A stretch of DNA of 64,000 nt from Flavobacterium sp. ALJ2 (GCF_015594725.1 NZ_JADNRC010000003.1:1-64000), one strand, 5' to 3'. Counted from the stretch's first letter, positions 54,742 to 64,000 are shown. Notes: generated from the sequence alone by a model not told the origin. Program-made: numbers and translations.

Positions 54742-57657
54742 TTAGAATCCGTATTTTTTTTCTCGTTTTTTAAATGCTTCTTTTCCTCCTTCGACTATAT
54801 CTGCAATATGTTCTCTTATTCCTATTGACTTTAATATATCAGTTTCTCCAATTTTCGTTGCGAAAGTATTCTCAATTGGACCATTTATAAAATCAAATCT
54901 GAATTCATTTGTAGTATCAACCTCATTTTGCCCCTTCTGATTTGCTATTATAATGTTTTCAGCATCCGAATTAACAACTATGTTAGCATTATGAGTAACA
55001 ATTATAATTTGTCTTTCTAATTTTTTATTCTTCAAATAACTTACTAAATCCGAAGTTATAGATCTATTATCAAGATTATCCTCTGGCTGATCAATTAAAA
55101 TAGGCGCTTTTGATTTACTTAAACCTATTATTAACATTAAGATCACGAAACTAGCTTTTCCTGTAGACATTTCCCCTAATTTGTCGTCTTTATAAGTTAT
55201 TTTCCAATAATCAAAGAAATAATCATCAAGCAATTCTCTTACGGCTTGAACTTTCCCAAACTTTCCTAAAATAAAATAATCTCCATTAATTATGTCAATA
55301 AATATTTTTTCAATTTCCTTAATAATTTCGTCAAAATCTGTTGGCGAAGTAGCCTTATTAGTTTCTTTTAAAATAGCGTAATTATTATATGAAGCTTTTC
55401 TACCATCACTAACCTCATACAGGTTTTTAGCAAATTTCGGAAAATTAAATTGAGCTATACCATCTATTTTTAAACCATCACCTTCCAACTCTAAAGCCCT
55501 ATCCTTCAGCTCATTTATAATATTATTATATTCGTTAAAGTTTCCTTTAAATAATTTAAATATATCTTGATGACAATTTTCAACTAGCACTTTTTTATCT
55601 AATATAGCCTTATTTAATAAATCAATATCAGCCAATAATTTTTTGTCATCTATAATTGACTGAGTTAAGACATCAATCTGCTTTTTTAATTTTTCATTTT
55701 GCTGATACGGCTCCAATTCTTTCGTTAGAACTCCTTTTTCGTCATTAATGAAAATTAAATTCTTTTTTAAAAGATTTTCATTTTTAAAAAACCTCTTTCC
55801 TGTTTCATCAGTCTGCACTTCAACTTCTTCAACTATTTTAGAGATATCTATATATATATCATCTATAAATGACAATTTATTTATATAGTATTGTTTGCTA
55901 TTTTCTGTTTTAATTTTTTCTACAAATTCTTTCTTCTTCTCTAATATTTCATTTGAAAGCTTTTTTAAATCAGATAAACCAGAATTAATATTAGCAAAAT
56001 CATCATTAAAATTATTTCTCTGAATAGTGTTAAATTCTAGCTTAGTTTGAATTTCTTTATACTTTAAAATCTGCTGATCACTTAAACCTGATTCTTTGTT
56101 TAATTTTTCAACATTCTCAGTATTAGATTTAATATTTTTTTCAAGAACTTCTTTATTTGACTTAGTTTTCAACTCAGATTCACTCTTCGCTACCTCTTCT
56201 AAAAGTTCAAAATATCTATTTAATAAATCATCCCTTTCTTTATCATTTTGTTTTACATTTCTAATAAATTGATCATATTTATCTTTCGAATCTTGGTCTT
56301 CTTTAATTAAATCACGAACTAATTTGTTTAAGGATTTTCCTTTTCTATTTATGTCTGGTTCAGCTAATTTTACCAAATAATTTTGTGGAATATATTTAAT
56401 ATCTGGAATAATTGAATTCTCTTCCGAATTGCGAAACATTTCTTGCGCAATTCCTGCATTAGTTGTAATTTCAAAATTAAAATCAGAATCTATTGACTTT
56501 AAATTATATTTTTCCTCTAAACTTTCATTTTTTAAAATAGTATCATCAACCAATAATGTCTTTGCAATAGAATAAAGAAAAATTGATTTTCCCGATGACT
56601 TTCCTCCTATTATAACATTTAAATTTGGGTTTAAATAAATTTCATTATTGGTAAAAACTTTATTAGAAGAGATAAACTTAACTTTATTAATAATTACTTT
56701 ATCTTCCTTAAAGTCTGGCTTATCAATTTGTATTTTAACTCTTTGTTCTGGTTCGTAACATATCTGTCTTAATCCTTCAAAAGTCAAATCAGATTTTATC
56801 CACGTAAATCTCTCAAATAAAGTATCTTCACTATGAGAATCACATCCGATAATGCATGGCTTTAATGAACCTGTATGATTAATCACTTCTTTTTCAGTAG
56901 TCTTTTTTCCTAAAAAATAATCTTTATCTGAAGGAGCACTTGAAAATATAATATCCGTTGTTTTATAAATAGACTTGATAGTTCCTAATAAACTTCCACC
57001 TTCTTGTTCAAACTCTTCATAATAATCTTTCAAACCAGAAACTCCATCATTAGACTTACTACTAACTGCAATCAATGAATTGTCTCTAATTAATTTATTC
57101 GACTCTAGTAACGATTTAATCTTCCCAAATTCAATATTGTAATTATTAATTCCATATTTATACAGTTGATCTTCATGTAATAATGGATCTATCTGTTTTG
57201 CGCAATCTTTAATACCTTGATAATTCATTAAACAACCATCAATATTAGATATTTTATTAAAGAATCCATTATTTAATTCACCAACAATAATTGGATTAAA
57301 TATGAAATGTAAATTAATGAATTTTCCTTTTTTAGTTGTAGGAGAAATACGTAGTTCTACATTTGGAAAAATAAATATTTTTTGAATAAAGTTAATTTCA
57401 TCATCAGAAAAAAGTTTTTCACCTAAATCATCTACTTTATTATTAATCTCTTTTATATATTTAACTGCATCTAAATATCTATCAATTGAAAAATAGTCAG
57501 TTATACCGATTGCTTCAATTTTATCCTGATATGCTTTTTTAAAAAATGTACAAAAAAAATCATCCATACTTCTAGAAGTAAATTGGTCATTTTTATTTGT
57601 CCCTTTAGTATGAACATGGAAGTTCCATTTTCTCCATTCTGAACCTCGATTACTCAT
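54742..57657 (-). CDS. PHP-SMC ATPase (TrlF-like)
   Basis: A 971-residue protein. The N-terminal 300 residues are a PHP phosphoesterase-type domain (WNFHVHTKGT, IGITDYFSI). An ABC/SMC-type ATPase follows, with Walker A GGKSSGKS at about 350, a long coiled-coil region (about 440-700), and the C-terminal ABC signature and Walker B (MSTGKASFVILMLIIG, APILIDQPEDNLDN) with the His switch in IIIVTHNANI. NCBI names similar fusions TrlF-like. It should act as an ATP-gated nuclease or phosphatase on nucleic acids. Placement between two RlaP genes suggests RNA or tRNA processing. Confidence 0.82.
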   Translation of the reverse strand: MSNRGSEWRKWNFHVHTKGTNKNDQFTSRSMDDFFCTFFKKAYQDKIEAIGITDYFSIDRYLDAVKYIKEINNKVDDLGEKLFSDDEINFIQKIFIFPNVELRISPTTKKGKFINLHFIFNPIIVGELNNGFFNKISNIDGCLMNYQGIKDCAKQIDPLLHEDQLYKYGINNYNIEFGKIKSLLESNKLIRDNSLIAVSSKSNDGVSGLKDYYEEFEQEGGSLLGTIKSIYKTTDIIFSSAPSDKDYFLGKKTTEKEVINHTGSLKPCIIGCDSHSEDTLFERFTWIKSDLTFEGLRQICYEPEQRVKIQIDKPDFKEDKVIINKVKFISSNKVFTNNEIYLNPNLNVIIGGKSSGKSIFLYSIAKTLLVDDTILKNESLEEKYNLKSIDSDFNFEITTNAGIAQEMFRNSEENSIIPDIKYIPQNYLVKLAEPDINRKGKSLNKLVRDLIKEDQDSKDKYDQFIRNVKQNDKERDDLLNRYFELLEEVAKSESELKTKSNKEVLEKNIKSNTENVEKLNKESGLSDQQILKYKEIQTKLEFNTIQRNNFNDDFANINSGLSDLKKLSNEILEKKKEFVEKIKTENSKQYYINKLSFIDDIYIDISKIVEEVEVQTDETGKRFFKNENLLKKNLIFINDEKGVLTKELEPYQQNEKLKKQIDVLTQSIIDDKKLLADIDLLNKAILDKKVLVENCHQDIFKLFKGNFNEYNNIINELKDRALELEGDGLKIDGIAQFNFPKFAKNLYEVSDGRKASYNNYAILKETNKATSPTDFDEIIKEIEKIFIDIINGDYFILGKFGKVQAVRELLDDYFFDYWKITYKDDKLGEMSTGKASFVILMLIIGLSKSKAPILIDQPEDNLDNRSITSDLVSYLKNKKLERQIIIVTHNANIVVNSDAENIIIANQKGQNEVDTTNEFRFDFINGPIENTFATKIGETDILKSIGIREHIADIVEGGKEAFKKREKKYGF

Positions 57658-57678
57658 AATTATGTCGTTTATGTTAGT

Positions 57679-58095
57679 TTATTTTATAATTTCTTCTTTA
57701 AAAAACAAATCCAACTCCTCACTCAACTTCTTCCCACTTCCCAAGGTACTTGCATTTTCCTGATTAAACTTCACAGTCTCCAACAAAAAATCAGTTATCA
57801 AAACTTCTTTAGGATGCAAATACTTTTCATCTTGGTTGGCTTTTATTTCTTGTAATTCTATTATTTTGTCTTGTATGTTTTGTGGTGCAATTGGCAATAA
57901 ATCGGCAAAAGCGACTGGCGGAAAAGAATTGTTTTCTATAATCCATTTTCCTGCTAAAGCGGTTCGTAAAGCATAGAAATAACTTTTTAATTTTACTTCT
58001 TCCATTTCGCAAACGTCCATGAAATTTTTAGTCGTTCCTAAATAATGATGTAAGATGGCTATTGGTGAAAAACACTGTCTGGCTAACTCTTGCAT
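57679..58095 (-). CDS. C-terminal part of split RlaP nucleotidyltransferase
   Basis: A 138-residue piece in the same frame as the gene just upstream, from which it is separated by a single TAA (58099-58101) and a GAA codon. It begins MQELARQCFSPIAILHHYLGTTKN, which in full-length RlaP/YcgL-like proteins continues the nucleotidyltransferase domain. It holds the helical C-terminal domain. It may be translated from its own ATG at 58095, giving a two-part enzyme, or be a relic. Confidence 0.7.
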   Translation of the reverse strand: MQELARQCFSPIAILHHYLGTTKNFMDVCEMEEVKLKSYFYALRTALAGKWIIENNSFPPVAFADLLPIAPQNIQDKIIELQEIKANQDEKYLHPKEVLITDFLLETVKFNQENASTLGSGKKLSEELDLFFKEEIIK

Positions 58096-58098
58096 TTC

Positions 58099-58802
<704 letters not shown>

Positions 58803-59954
58803 CTAATAATCTTCATTATCAGGCGGAGCGGTCTTATTGCGTGTAGTAATTTCCCAATTCTCTTTTTGATATGGATTATCTAATTTATCAATTTGAACGG
58901 AAATATCTAATTCCTCTTTGTCTTCACGGTTTGCTCGAATAAAAATCCTAAATCCATATCCTTTTATTTTTTCGATGTATTTATCGGTTATAGTATTGTT
59001 TTCATAATAGTTTATTGCAACATTAATTTCTTTTGAAAACTGCGTATTCTTAGCTAAGAATTCTAAAAATTGCATGGCAGTTTCTTCTCTAAATTCAGTA
59101 TCGTTTATTTTATCGAGATCTACTTTATAAAACGCATTAAACTCTAACATTAAATTATCGCAACCTCCTACACTTGCATTAATTATGGTATCATTCTTTT
59201 TGTATATTTCTAAGATCGTTTCGGTATAATTATGTATTTCAATACTTCTGGTACGCGTTTCTACTCCAGGAATATCATTAAAAATGGTTTTAGATTTTAA
59301 TTTTGCAACTTTGCAACTCGTTAAATACGATTCTTCATATAAATTACCATTCTTGTATATAAATGATAATGAAGCCGATTTTAAATTTTCTACAGAATTA
59401 GAATAGGTTCTGAAATTTTGTGTAACCTTAATTTTAAATTTATTTCCAATAAAATTTGCTTCGTCAATTATATTATAAGAAAAAGGAGCATATCCCAGAA
59501 TACTATGCGATTCTTTCTCCTTAATTTCATCTTTCATAATATAAAAAATAAAATCTTGATTTGTGTTTGCATTTCCTCCCAACATTCCTTCAGATGATCT
59601 GTCAATTACATAATCAATGATTCCATCATTATTAAAATCTCCTTTTTCAAAAATTGAAAATGAAACTGTATAAGGGTCGCCATCATTTGCAAATGAAACA
59701 TAATAAGGTGATTCGGATATTTGCATTTCCTTATATTTCTGGCTGCCAATCTCTTCCTTAATAAGTCTTTTTAAAAGGTTACTTTCTATTTCGGTCGGAA
59801 TTACTTTTTCTGCTTCTGGTTCTGCAACAGAAACCGTGTCTTTACTACTCTTTTTATGTACTGCTTTTACTTCTTTTTTACATGAAAATGCTAAGACAAT
59901 AAATACAAGCAAGATTATTTTATTACTTTGAAAGTATACTGATTTAAGACTCAT
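58803..59954 (-). CDS. lipoprotein of unknown function
   Basis: A 383-residue protein with a lipoprotein signal peptide ending LAFSC (Cys25), then a Lys/Ser-rich linker. The mature region contains GDFNNDGIIDYVIDRSSEG, like the calcium-binding loop of VCBS/FG-GAP or dockerin-type proteins, and beta-rich segments after it. No catalytic motif. It probably sits in the periplasm or outer membrane. It stands alone on the minus strand between intergenic repeats. Confidence 0.65.
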   Translation of the reverse strand: MSLKSVYFQSNKIILLVFIVLAFSCKKEVKAVHKKSSKDTVSVAEPEAEKVIPTEIESNLLKRLIKEEIGSQKYKEMQISESPYYVSFANDGDPYTVSFSIFEKGDFNNDGIIDYVIDRSSEGMLGGNANTNQDFIFYIMKDEIKEKESHSILGYAPFSYNIIDEANFIGNKFKIKVTQNFRTYSNSVENLKSASLSFIYKNGNLYEESYLTSCKVAKLKSKTIFNDIPGVETRTRSIEIHNYTETILEIYKKNDTIINASVGGCDNLMLEFNAFYKVDLDKINDTEFREETAMQFLEFLAKNTQFSKEINVAINYYENNTITDKYIEKIKGYGFRIFIRANREDKEELDISVQIDKLDNPYQKENWEITTRNKTAPPDNEDY

Positions 59955-60290
59955 TAATCGATTTATTTTTTATCTGTTAAAATTTTTAAGTTTAATTATT
60001 TTTTTAGCATTTACAATTTGCAATACAGTTTCAAATTAACAAATAAAAAACCACAAACTCACATCATAAATTTACTCTTTTTTAAGCTAATCCAAAGTAA
60101 AGGCAAAGTCGCTGAGTCGCTAAGTTTTTATTTTTGCCACTCCCGATAGCGATCGGGATAATAAGATTAAAAGGATTTTAAAAATCTGCTGAATCTGCAA
60201 AATCTGCGTGAAACAATTCTTTGCGCACTTCTCGTAATCAGAACTGCGAACTTTGCGGTTAAAAACCTCTGAACCTTTAAATAACCAACT
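59955..60290. repeat. intergenic with dispersed repeat words
   Basis: Contains GGCAAAGTCGCTGAGTCGC, the palindrome CCCGATAGCGATCGGG, and AAAATCTGCGTGAAAC. These words recur in other gaps. No protein gene seen. Confidence 0.5.
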
Positions 60291-60395
60291 ATTTTCCCAT
60301 ACTAAACTACCGCGACTTATTAGCTGCGCAGGAAGGATTTGAACCTCCGTCTGTTGGATTATTTTTATTTCCGTCAGTGTCTACTCTTCATACTC
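60291..60395 (-). ncRNA. permuted tRNA-like RNA D (Y-RNA-like)
   Basis: On the minus strand, downstream of the Pnkp gene. A loose arm (CTG..GGA/TCC..CAG, about 60346-60385) is followed by T-arm GGAGG-TTCAAAT-CCTTC (60332-60348). The acceptor strand CTGCG (60327-60331) pairs with CGCGG (60310-60314) across a 12-nt loop. Then UA and a D-arm GTTT-AGTATGGGA-AAAT (60291-60307). The order T, acceptor, D equals that of P1. Ends are estimated. Confidence 0.55.
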
Positions 60396-60414
60396 TTTGA
60401 ACCTTAAAAAGAAT

Positions 60415-61287
60415 CTAAAAATCCCCATAATACACTTGGAAGCACGGTAATTTCAGATCTTTTCGCCATGTATCTACTACTTGGTTTCTATCATCGAGAA
60501 CAAACTCTACAAAGTAGTTATCTTTGATAAAATCATTATAAATTTCTGTTTTTACGATAGAATCTTTTCGGTTATCCTGACTTTTTCGCATGATTAGATC
60601 ATCGAATTCTATTGTATGTTTTTCTAGGAAACGCAAAGTCGGTTCTTTGTATTTATCTTCTCTACCTGAAACCAACAATATTTCATATCCCAATTTCTTG
60701 TAGTTTCTTAATACGTTTGCTACTGGCTCATTTAACAGGTCTTCATCGCATTTACTTGCATCAAAAGGGTTTCTCCCGTTCATCAATGCCAATGTTCCGT
60801 CTAGATCGCAGATAATTGCTTTTGGTAATTCTGAATCTTGGATTGCGTATTCTGGTGCATCTTTAAAAAATTGTTCATTCATTTTACGAATCACTTTTTC
60901 TCCAACTGGTTTTTCTCTTAATGCATCTCGCTCGATACAAACCGTCACATCTGTATTTACTTCGAGAACCTCAACAGTCACTTTTTCGTTACTTTTTTTA
61001 TTGTATTCCTGAACCAATTGTGTAATTCTTCTTAAATTCGTTTCAGATAAATTCGTATCATCTACCACTATACTTTTTCCTTCTTCCAGACATTTTACAA
61101 TTAAAAGGTCACGCACTTTTTTTACAAACTTTTCATTGCTTTGGCTTGTTGTTCCGTTATCAAACATTGCGCGTAAATCATCTCTATTGATTCTTTTATA
61201 TGTTTCTGGATTTTCTGAAATCATCTTTTTTGCCAAAGTCGATTTTCCACTTCCTGGCAATCCTTTCATTAAAATTACTTTTCTCAT
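60415..61287 (-). CDS. pnkP: T4-type polynucleotide kinase-phosphatase
   Basis: A 290-residue two-domain enzyme like T4 PseT/Pnkp. The N-terminal kinase has the P-loop GLPGSGKST (9-17). The C-terminal HAD phosphatase has DLDGT (Asp161, Asp163), SGREDK and DDRNQVVDTWR. It heals 2',3'-cyclic phosphate and 5'-OH ends of cut RNA so that a ligase can seal them. It lies 1 nt after the RNA ligase gene; both are under shared operator (c). The tRNA-like RNA D follows 5-20 nt after the stop. Confidence 0.93.
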   Translation of the reverse strand: MRKVILMKGLPGSGKSTLAKKMISENPETYKRINRDDLRAMFDNGTTSQSNEKFVKKVRDLLIVKCLEEGKSIVVDDTNLSETNLRRITQLVQEYNKKSNEKVTVEVLEVNTDVTVCIERDALREKPVGEKVIRKMNEQFFKDAPEYAIQDSELPKAIICDLDGTLALMNGRNPFDASKCDEDLLNEPVANVLRNYKKLGYEILLVSGREDKYKEPTLRFLEKHTIEFDDLIMRKSQDNRKDSIVKTEIYNDFIKDNYFVEFVLDDRNQVVDTWRKDLKLPCFQVYYGDF

Positions 61288-61288
61288 T

Positions 61289-62305
61289 TTATTCTTCTTC
61301 TCTATTAAATGGTTTTTCGAATGTTGGTCGAATCATTCTCCAAATTATTTCTGAATAATCTTTGTTATTCAACATTGCAAATAATACTCCCTGATGTTTA
61401 CATGTTTGGAAATACAAAGCTGTTTCCTTACGGGAATCCAAAACTTTAAAATCTACTTTGCATTGATTTTCGATTACCGCATATTGATTTTCTAAATCAC
61501 TTTTTGTTTCTTTTACCCAATTGAAAAATTCATCAGGAACACGTTCCAAAACTTCATCTATTGGTTGGTTTGTTTTTAAATATTCCCAAATGTTTAAATT
61601 AGAAACTTGTGTTATAATTCGGTGCAAACGAAGGTATTCTTCAAACTTGATTTTTACTCTAAAATTATCCGAAAATTTAATAACAAAGCCTTCTTTATTG
61701 TCTTTATTCATTGCTGCTAATGAACGAATATCTTTAATTCCGTCGTATTTTTCTACAATAGGGAAACCAATAGCTTCTAGCGGAAATTCTTCTCCCGATT
61801 GGGAATCGATAATTGCCAATAAAACCAATTCTTCTGCAGCACCATAATCTAAAACAATTCGGTTTTGAGGATATATAATCTCAAATAAATAGGTTTTGTT
61901 TTTATCCAGATGCGACCATGATTTTTTGTATTTCCCATGTAACATTTCGTTTGCTTTATCTGACTGATCGCTTGAAAACGAACCTCTACTTGCTATAAAA
62001 GGCACCTCATCTATCCAATATAAAATCCCCAGCGAACCATCGGCTTTATCATAAACCTCAAAAGTTGTATTAGGTATCGTTTGATTTTCCATTTCGCCTA
62101 AATTAAAAAACTTAGGAAAGGGTCTTGCTATCACATTAAAATTTTCATCAAGAATTAATCCTCTACAGTTTAATGTAACCTCATTCCATATTCTTTCGAA
62201 TTGGGCACTTTGCGTATAATTATAAATGTATAAATCATAATTAGGGTGTTTGTTTACTCTAATATAATTTTTGGATATCATCTCTTTTAATAGTACTGTA
62301 TTCAT
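61289..62305 (-). CDS. rnl: T4 Rnl1-like RNA ligase
   Basis: A 338-residue ATP-dependent RNA ligase of the T4 Rnl1 family. The nucleotidyl-acceptor lysine is in KADG (87-90, motif I), with NCRGLIL before it. Motif IV is KEGFVIKF and motif V RVKIKFEEYLRLH. The frame opens at 62332, but that extension overlaps the -7 box of operator (c) at 62322-62329; the ATG at 62305 is preferred. With the Pnkp gene it forms the classic tRNA-repair pair known from phage T4, used there against anticodon nucleases. Confidence 0.9.
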   Translation of the reverse strand: MNTVLLKEMISKNYIRVNKHPNYDLYIYNYTQSAQFERIWNEVTLNCRGLILDENFNVIARPFPKFFNLGEMENQTIPNTTFEVYDKADGSLGILYWIDEVPFIASRGSFSSDQSDKANEMLHGKYKKSWSHLDKNKTYLFEIIYPQNRIVLDYGAAEELVLLAIIDSQSGEEFPLEAIGFPIVEKYDGIKDIRSLAAMNKDNKEGFVIKFSDNFRVKIKFEEYLRLHRIITQVSNLNIWEYLKTNQPIDEVLERVPDEFFNWVKETKSDLENQYAVIENQCKVDFKVLDSRKETALYFQTCKHQGVLFAMLNNKDYSEIIWRMIRPTFEKPFNREEE

Positions 62306-62321
62306 TTCTTTTTTTGTTAAA

Positions 62322-62360
62322 CAAAGATTCAAAAACTACTACGCAATTATTTTGCGCAGT
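62322..62360 (-). promoter_or_regulatory. shared operator/promoter (c)
   Basis: Minus strand CTGCGCA-N7-TGCGTAG (62339-62360), then TTTGAATCTTTG with -7 box AATCTTTG at 62322-62329. It overlaps the 3' end of the upstream nucleotidyltransferase gene and drives the ligase-kinase pair. Confidence 0.7.
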
Positions 62361-63087
62361 TAAAATCATTTTCATCTTCATACTTGTATTCTGACAATTG
62401 TTTCATTCCAACAATTCGTTTTTTTAATAATTCTACATATACCAAAAGCCATTTTTGAAGGATTTCAGAATCGGCATTTTTATCTCTGGATAATTGTTTT
62501 CTTAAATCTGGAATATGATCTGCAATTTGATTTTTTGTGTAAACTTCTTTCCCTTCATGTAGTAAAATTGTCTGCCCTAATTGAAAAGCAATTGATTTTA
62601 TCATGTTTTCATTTTTCTTCTCTTTACCAAAAGAAAGTATTCGATTTAGATTTATAGTCTCTAATGCTATAACTTTTTCATTTATATCTCCTCTCAAAGC
62701 ATTTTTTACAAGTAATCTATATGCTGTCTTACTTACAAATGACAGAATCATTCTTGAACTTCTTAAAAATTTTAAATCTACATCTCTGCACAAAAGCCTT
62801 GCTATTTGATTTTCATATTTCTGCTCATGATAACTGTAGGTATAAAACAATGCATTATTTAATTCATCGGTTGTGCCTTTATAAACTTCAGCTAAATGAC
62901 CATTTTTACACACTGCTAGGTTGGCATTAATCTCCTTTTCGGGGAAAAATGGTACTAGCAATTCCGTTAGCTTTTTTGATAATGAAAGTTTTTCTAATAT
63001 AGTCTCTGGCATTTCTTTAATAAAGAAAACCAGATCGACATCAAGTGAATTTTCTGAACCAAATATTTGATAGATTGGTGTGTTCAT
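62347..63087 (-). CDS. small nucleotidyltransferase-like protein
   Basis: A 246-residue protein. The N-terminal FGSENSLDVDLVFF (GS 10-11, Asp16/Asp18) resembles the metal-binding motif of pol-beta-type nucleotidyltransferases. The rest is helical and I do not recognise a family. Its stop codon region forms part of operator (c). It lies between tRNA-like RNA E and the ligase gene, so it is probably an RNA-end-modifying partner of the ligase. The nucleotidyltransferase call depends on that one motif. Confidence 0.6.
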   Translation of the reverse strand: MNTPIYQIFGSENSLDVDLVFFIKEMPETILEKLSLSKKLTELLVPFFPEKEINANLAVCKNGHLAEVYKGTTDELNNALFYTYSYHEQKYENQIARLLCRDVDLKFLRSSRMILSFVSKTAYRLLVKNALRGDINEKVIALETINLNRILSFGKEKKNENMIKSIAFQLGQTILLHEGKEVYTKNQIADHIPDLRKQLSRDKNADSEILQKWLLVYVELLKKRIVGMKQLSEYKYEDENDFNCAK

Positions 63088-63160
63088 TTTTTTAAAAATT
63101 TATCCTATTTAAGAATCCATTTTAACCTATTGATCCGTAACTGATTTACATTCTTTTTTG

Positions 63161-63249
63161 TGACCCTAATGAAATTCGAACTCATATTCTCTTTCGGACA
63201 TTGTGGCTCTAAATACGTTTCCCTACTTTCCCATTTAAACTACAAGGTC
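63161..63249 (-). ncRNA. tRNA-like RNA E, expanded middle region
   Basis: Minus strand: GACCTTG pairs with TAGGGTC over all 7 positions (two wobbles). UA, D-arm GTTT-AAATGGGA-AAGT, and T-arm ATGAG-TTCGAAT-TTCAT with discriminator A follow normal tRNA spacing. The middle region is about 38 nt instead of 22 and shows no canonical anticodon arm. It lies in the leader between the SUKH and nucleotidyltransferase genes. Confidence 0.6.
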
Positions 63250-63285
63250 TTTTTTTGATGATACTGATTTATGATTAGTGTGCAA

Positions 63286-63843
63286 TTATCTTTTTATTCC
63301 AAATTCATTAATTAAATAATCTTTTAAATTCTTTCCATAAATTATTATATCTCCATCATAAATAGAAATAACTGGAGATAATCTTTTATCTTTAAATACA
63401 ACTAATACTCTGTGACTATATATCGGAATAAAACCTTCAATTTCAGATTCATCAAATCCATTATCTTTAATTACAGATTTTACTTCATCCATAAATTCCT
63501 TAACTTCATCAACTAACCACTGTGTCTCTTTACTATCATTTGGATAATTATACAATCTGTTCGTTTTTATAATTTCTTCATTACCACTTGGATCAACAGA
63601 AATAGTTTCTCTATAAAAACCACTAAAATTTGATAACATTCCTCTATAAATGCTGGGAAATACAAAACCAAATAATTTTTCCAAATTATTGATTTCATCA
63701 CTATTTAAGCCTTCATAAAATTTATTATTAACTTTATGCTCATAAAAATTCTTTTTTAAATTTCTATTCTTAGTCTTATCTTCTTCTTTATTTTTGGATT
63801 TTCCTTCTAATATTATTCTTAATGCATTCATAATTGGTTTCAT
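63286..63843 (-). CDS. SUKH (SMI1/KNR4) family protein
   Basis: A 185-residue protein. After a Lys-rich N-terminus, the SMI1/KNR4 fold is recognised by LEKLFGFVFPSIYRGMLSNFSGF, then EGFIPIYSH and SPVISIYDGDIIIYGKN near the C-terminus. SUKH proteins are mainly immunity proteins against toxins, including nuclease toxins. Here it leads a unit with shared operator (d), a tRNA-like RNA and a nucleotidyltransferase. The mRNA would be nearly leaderless, as the -7 box lies 11-18 nt before the ATG. An internal ATG at codon 5 is possible. Confidence 0.78.
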   Translation of the reverse strand: MKPIMNALRIILEGKSKNKEEDKTKNRNLKKNFYEHKVNNKFYEGLNSDEINNLEKLFGFVFPSIYRGMLSNFSGFYRETISVDPSGNEEIIKTNRLYNYPNDSKETQWLVDEVKEFMDEVKSVIKDNGFDESEIEGFIPIYSHRVLVVFKDKRLSPVISIYDGDIIIYGKNLKDYLINEFGIKR

Positions 63844-63853
63844 TTTGACATTA

Positions 63854-63892
63854 CAAAGATTCCAACAGAAGTACGCAATTATTTTGCGCAGT
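63854..63892 (-). promoter_or_regulatory. shared operator/promoter (d)
   Basis: Minus strand CTGCGCA-N7-TGCGTAC (63871-63892), then TTGGAATCTTTG with -7 box AATCTTTG at 63854-63861. Directly upstream of the SUKH gene. Confidence 0.7.
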
Positions 63893-63926
63893 GCAAAAGG
63901 AATATTTTTTTAAGTAAATTAGCGCT

Positions 63927-64000
63927 ATGAATCTAAAAGAAAAATATACTGAACTGCTCGTAATCATTGGCTTTCCGGAAAAAGAGATTCAACATAATTG
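63927..64000 (+). CDS. start of a plus-strand gene, cut by the window edge
   Basis: ATG at 63927 opens a frame MNLKEKYTELLVIIGFPEKEI that runs to the end. It diverges from the SUKH gene, so operator (d) lies between both. TAAATTAG at 63914-63921 is a weak -7 box. Product unknown. Confidence 0.5.
   Translation, partial: MNLKEKYTELLVIIGFPEKEIQHN

Noticed and set aside
62306..62332. 9-codon N-terminal extension of the RNA ligase
   Set aside because: It overlaps the -7 box of operator (c).

Overview
The window looks like a chromosomal piece of a Flavobacterium-type bacterium (Bacteroidota). It is AT-rich. Several promoters match the Bacteroidota pattern TTTG-N19-21-TAnnTTTG, tRNA genes do not encode CCA, and there is a T9SS sorting domain, bacillithiol and menaquinone genes and lipoproteins of Flavobacterium type. 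All functions are read from the translated sequence; no database search was run.

Layout. 0-15.6 kb is mostly ordinary chromosome: a decayed ISL3-type transposase, tRNA-His, a minus-strand operon (hotdog thioesterase, isochorismate synthase, BshB1 deacetylase), a beta-helix lipoprotein, a secreted endonuclease I, purL, a long-chain acyl-CoA ligase and a hydrolase lipoprotein. 15.65-22.5 kb is a complete retron: a promoter box, an ncRNA with a perfect 25-bp msd-type inverted repeat and a1/a2 arms, a terminator, a reverse transcriptase with NAxxH, YADD and VTG motifs, a WGR/HEAT-like protein and a winged-helix/SWIM protein. The arrangement resembles what I recall as retron type XIII. Convergent to it (22.5-29.3 kb, minus strand) is a five-gene MoxR-vWA-beta-propeller (bpX) type system whose vWA subunit carries a segment resembling the ribosomal bL12 C-terminal domain.

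29.4-36 kb and 60.3-64 kb form what I read as one dispersed RNA-repair regulon. Four minus-strand units carry the same palindromic operator (CTRCGCA-N7-TGCGYA) next to a TTTGAATmTTTG box, at about 32.2, 34.9, 62.35 and 63.88 kb. They encode a RING/TerD-like protein of the MXAN_6230/SCO0854 kind, a slipin, an ERI-1-like exonuclease, a T4-type RNA ligase and polynucleotide kinase-phosphatase, a small nucleotidyltransferase and a SUKH protein. Each unit also contains at least one tRNA-like RNA. Some have the normal arm order with an altered anticodon region. Three are circularly permuted, with the acceptor helix closed by a short loop, as in bacterial Y RNAs (YrlA).

Between these blocks (36-60 kb) lie a WGR protein with a SWIM partner cut by an in-frame amber codon, a DcaP-like porin, a DUF1266 protein, a large protein with bactofilin-like segments, a 1691-residue DUF4132 protein with a small partner, a probably leaderless XRE regulator, and an operon with two RlaP-type nucleotidyltransferases (one split by an in-frame ochre codon) around a PHP-SMC ATPase. 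Overall, a retron, a MoxR ternary system, WGR/SWIM/DUF4132 modules and an RNA-repair set with tRNA mimics sit together in about 48 kb, which suggests a defence or RNA-damage-response island.
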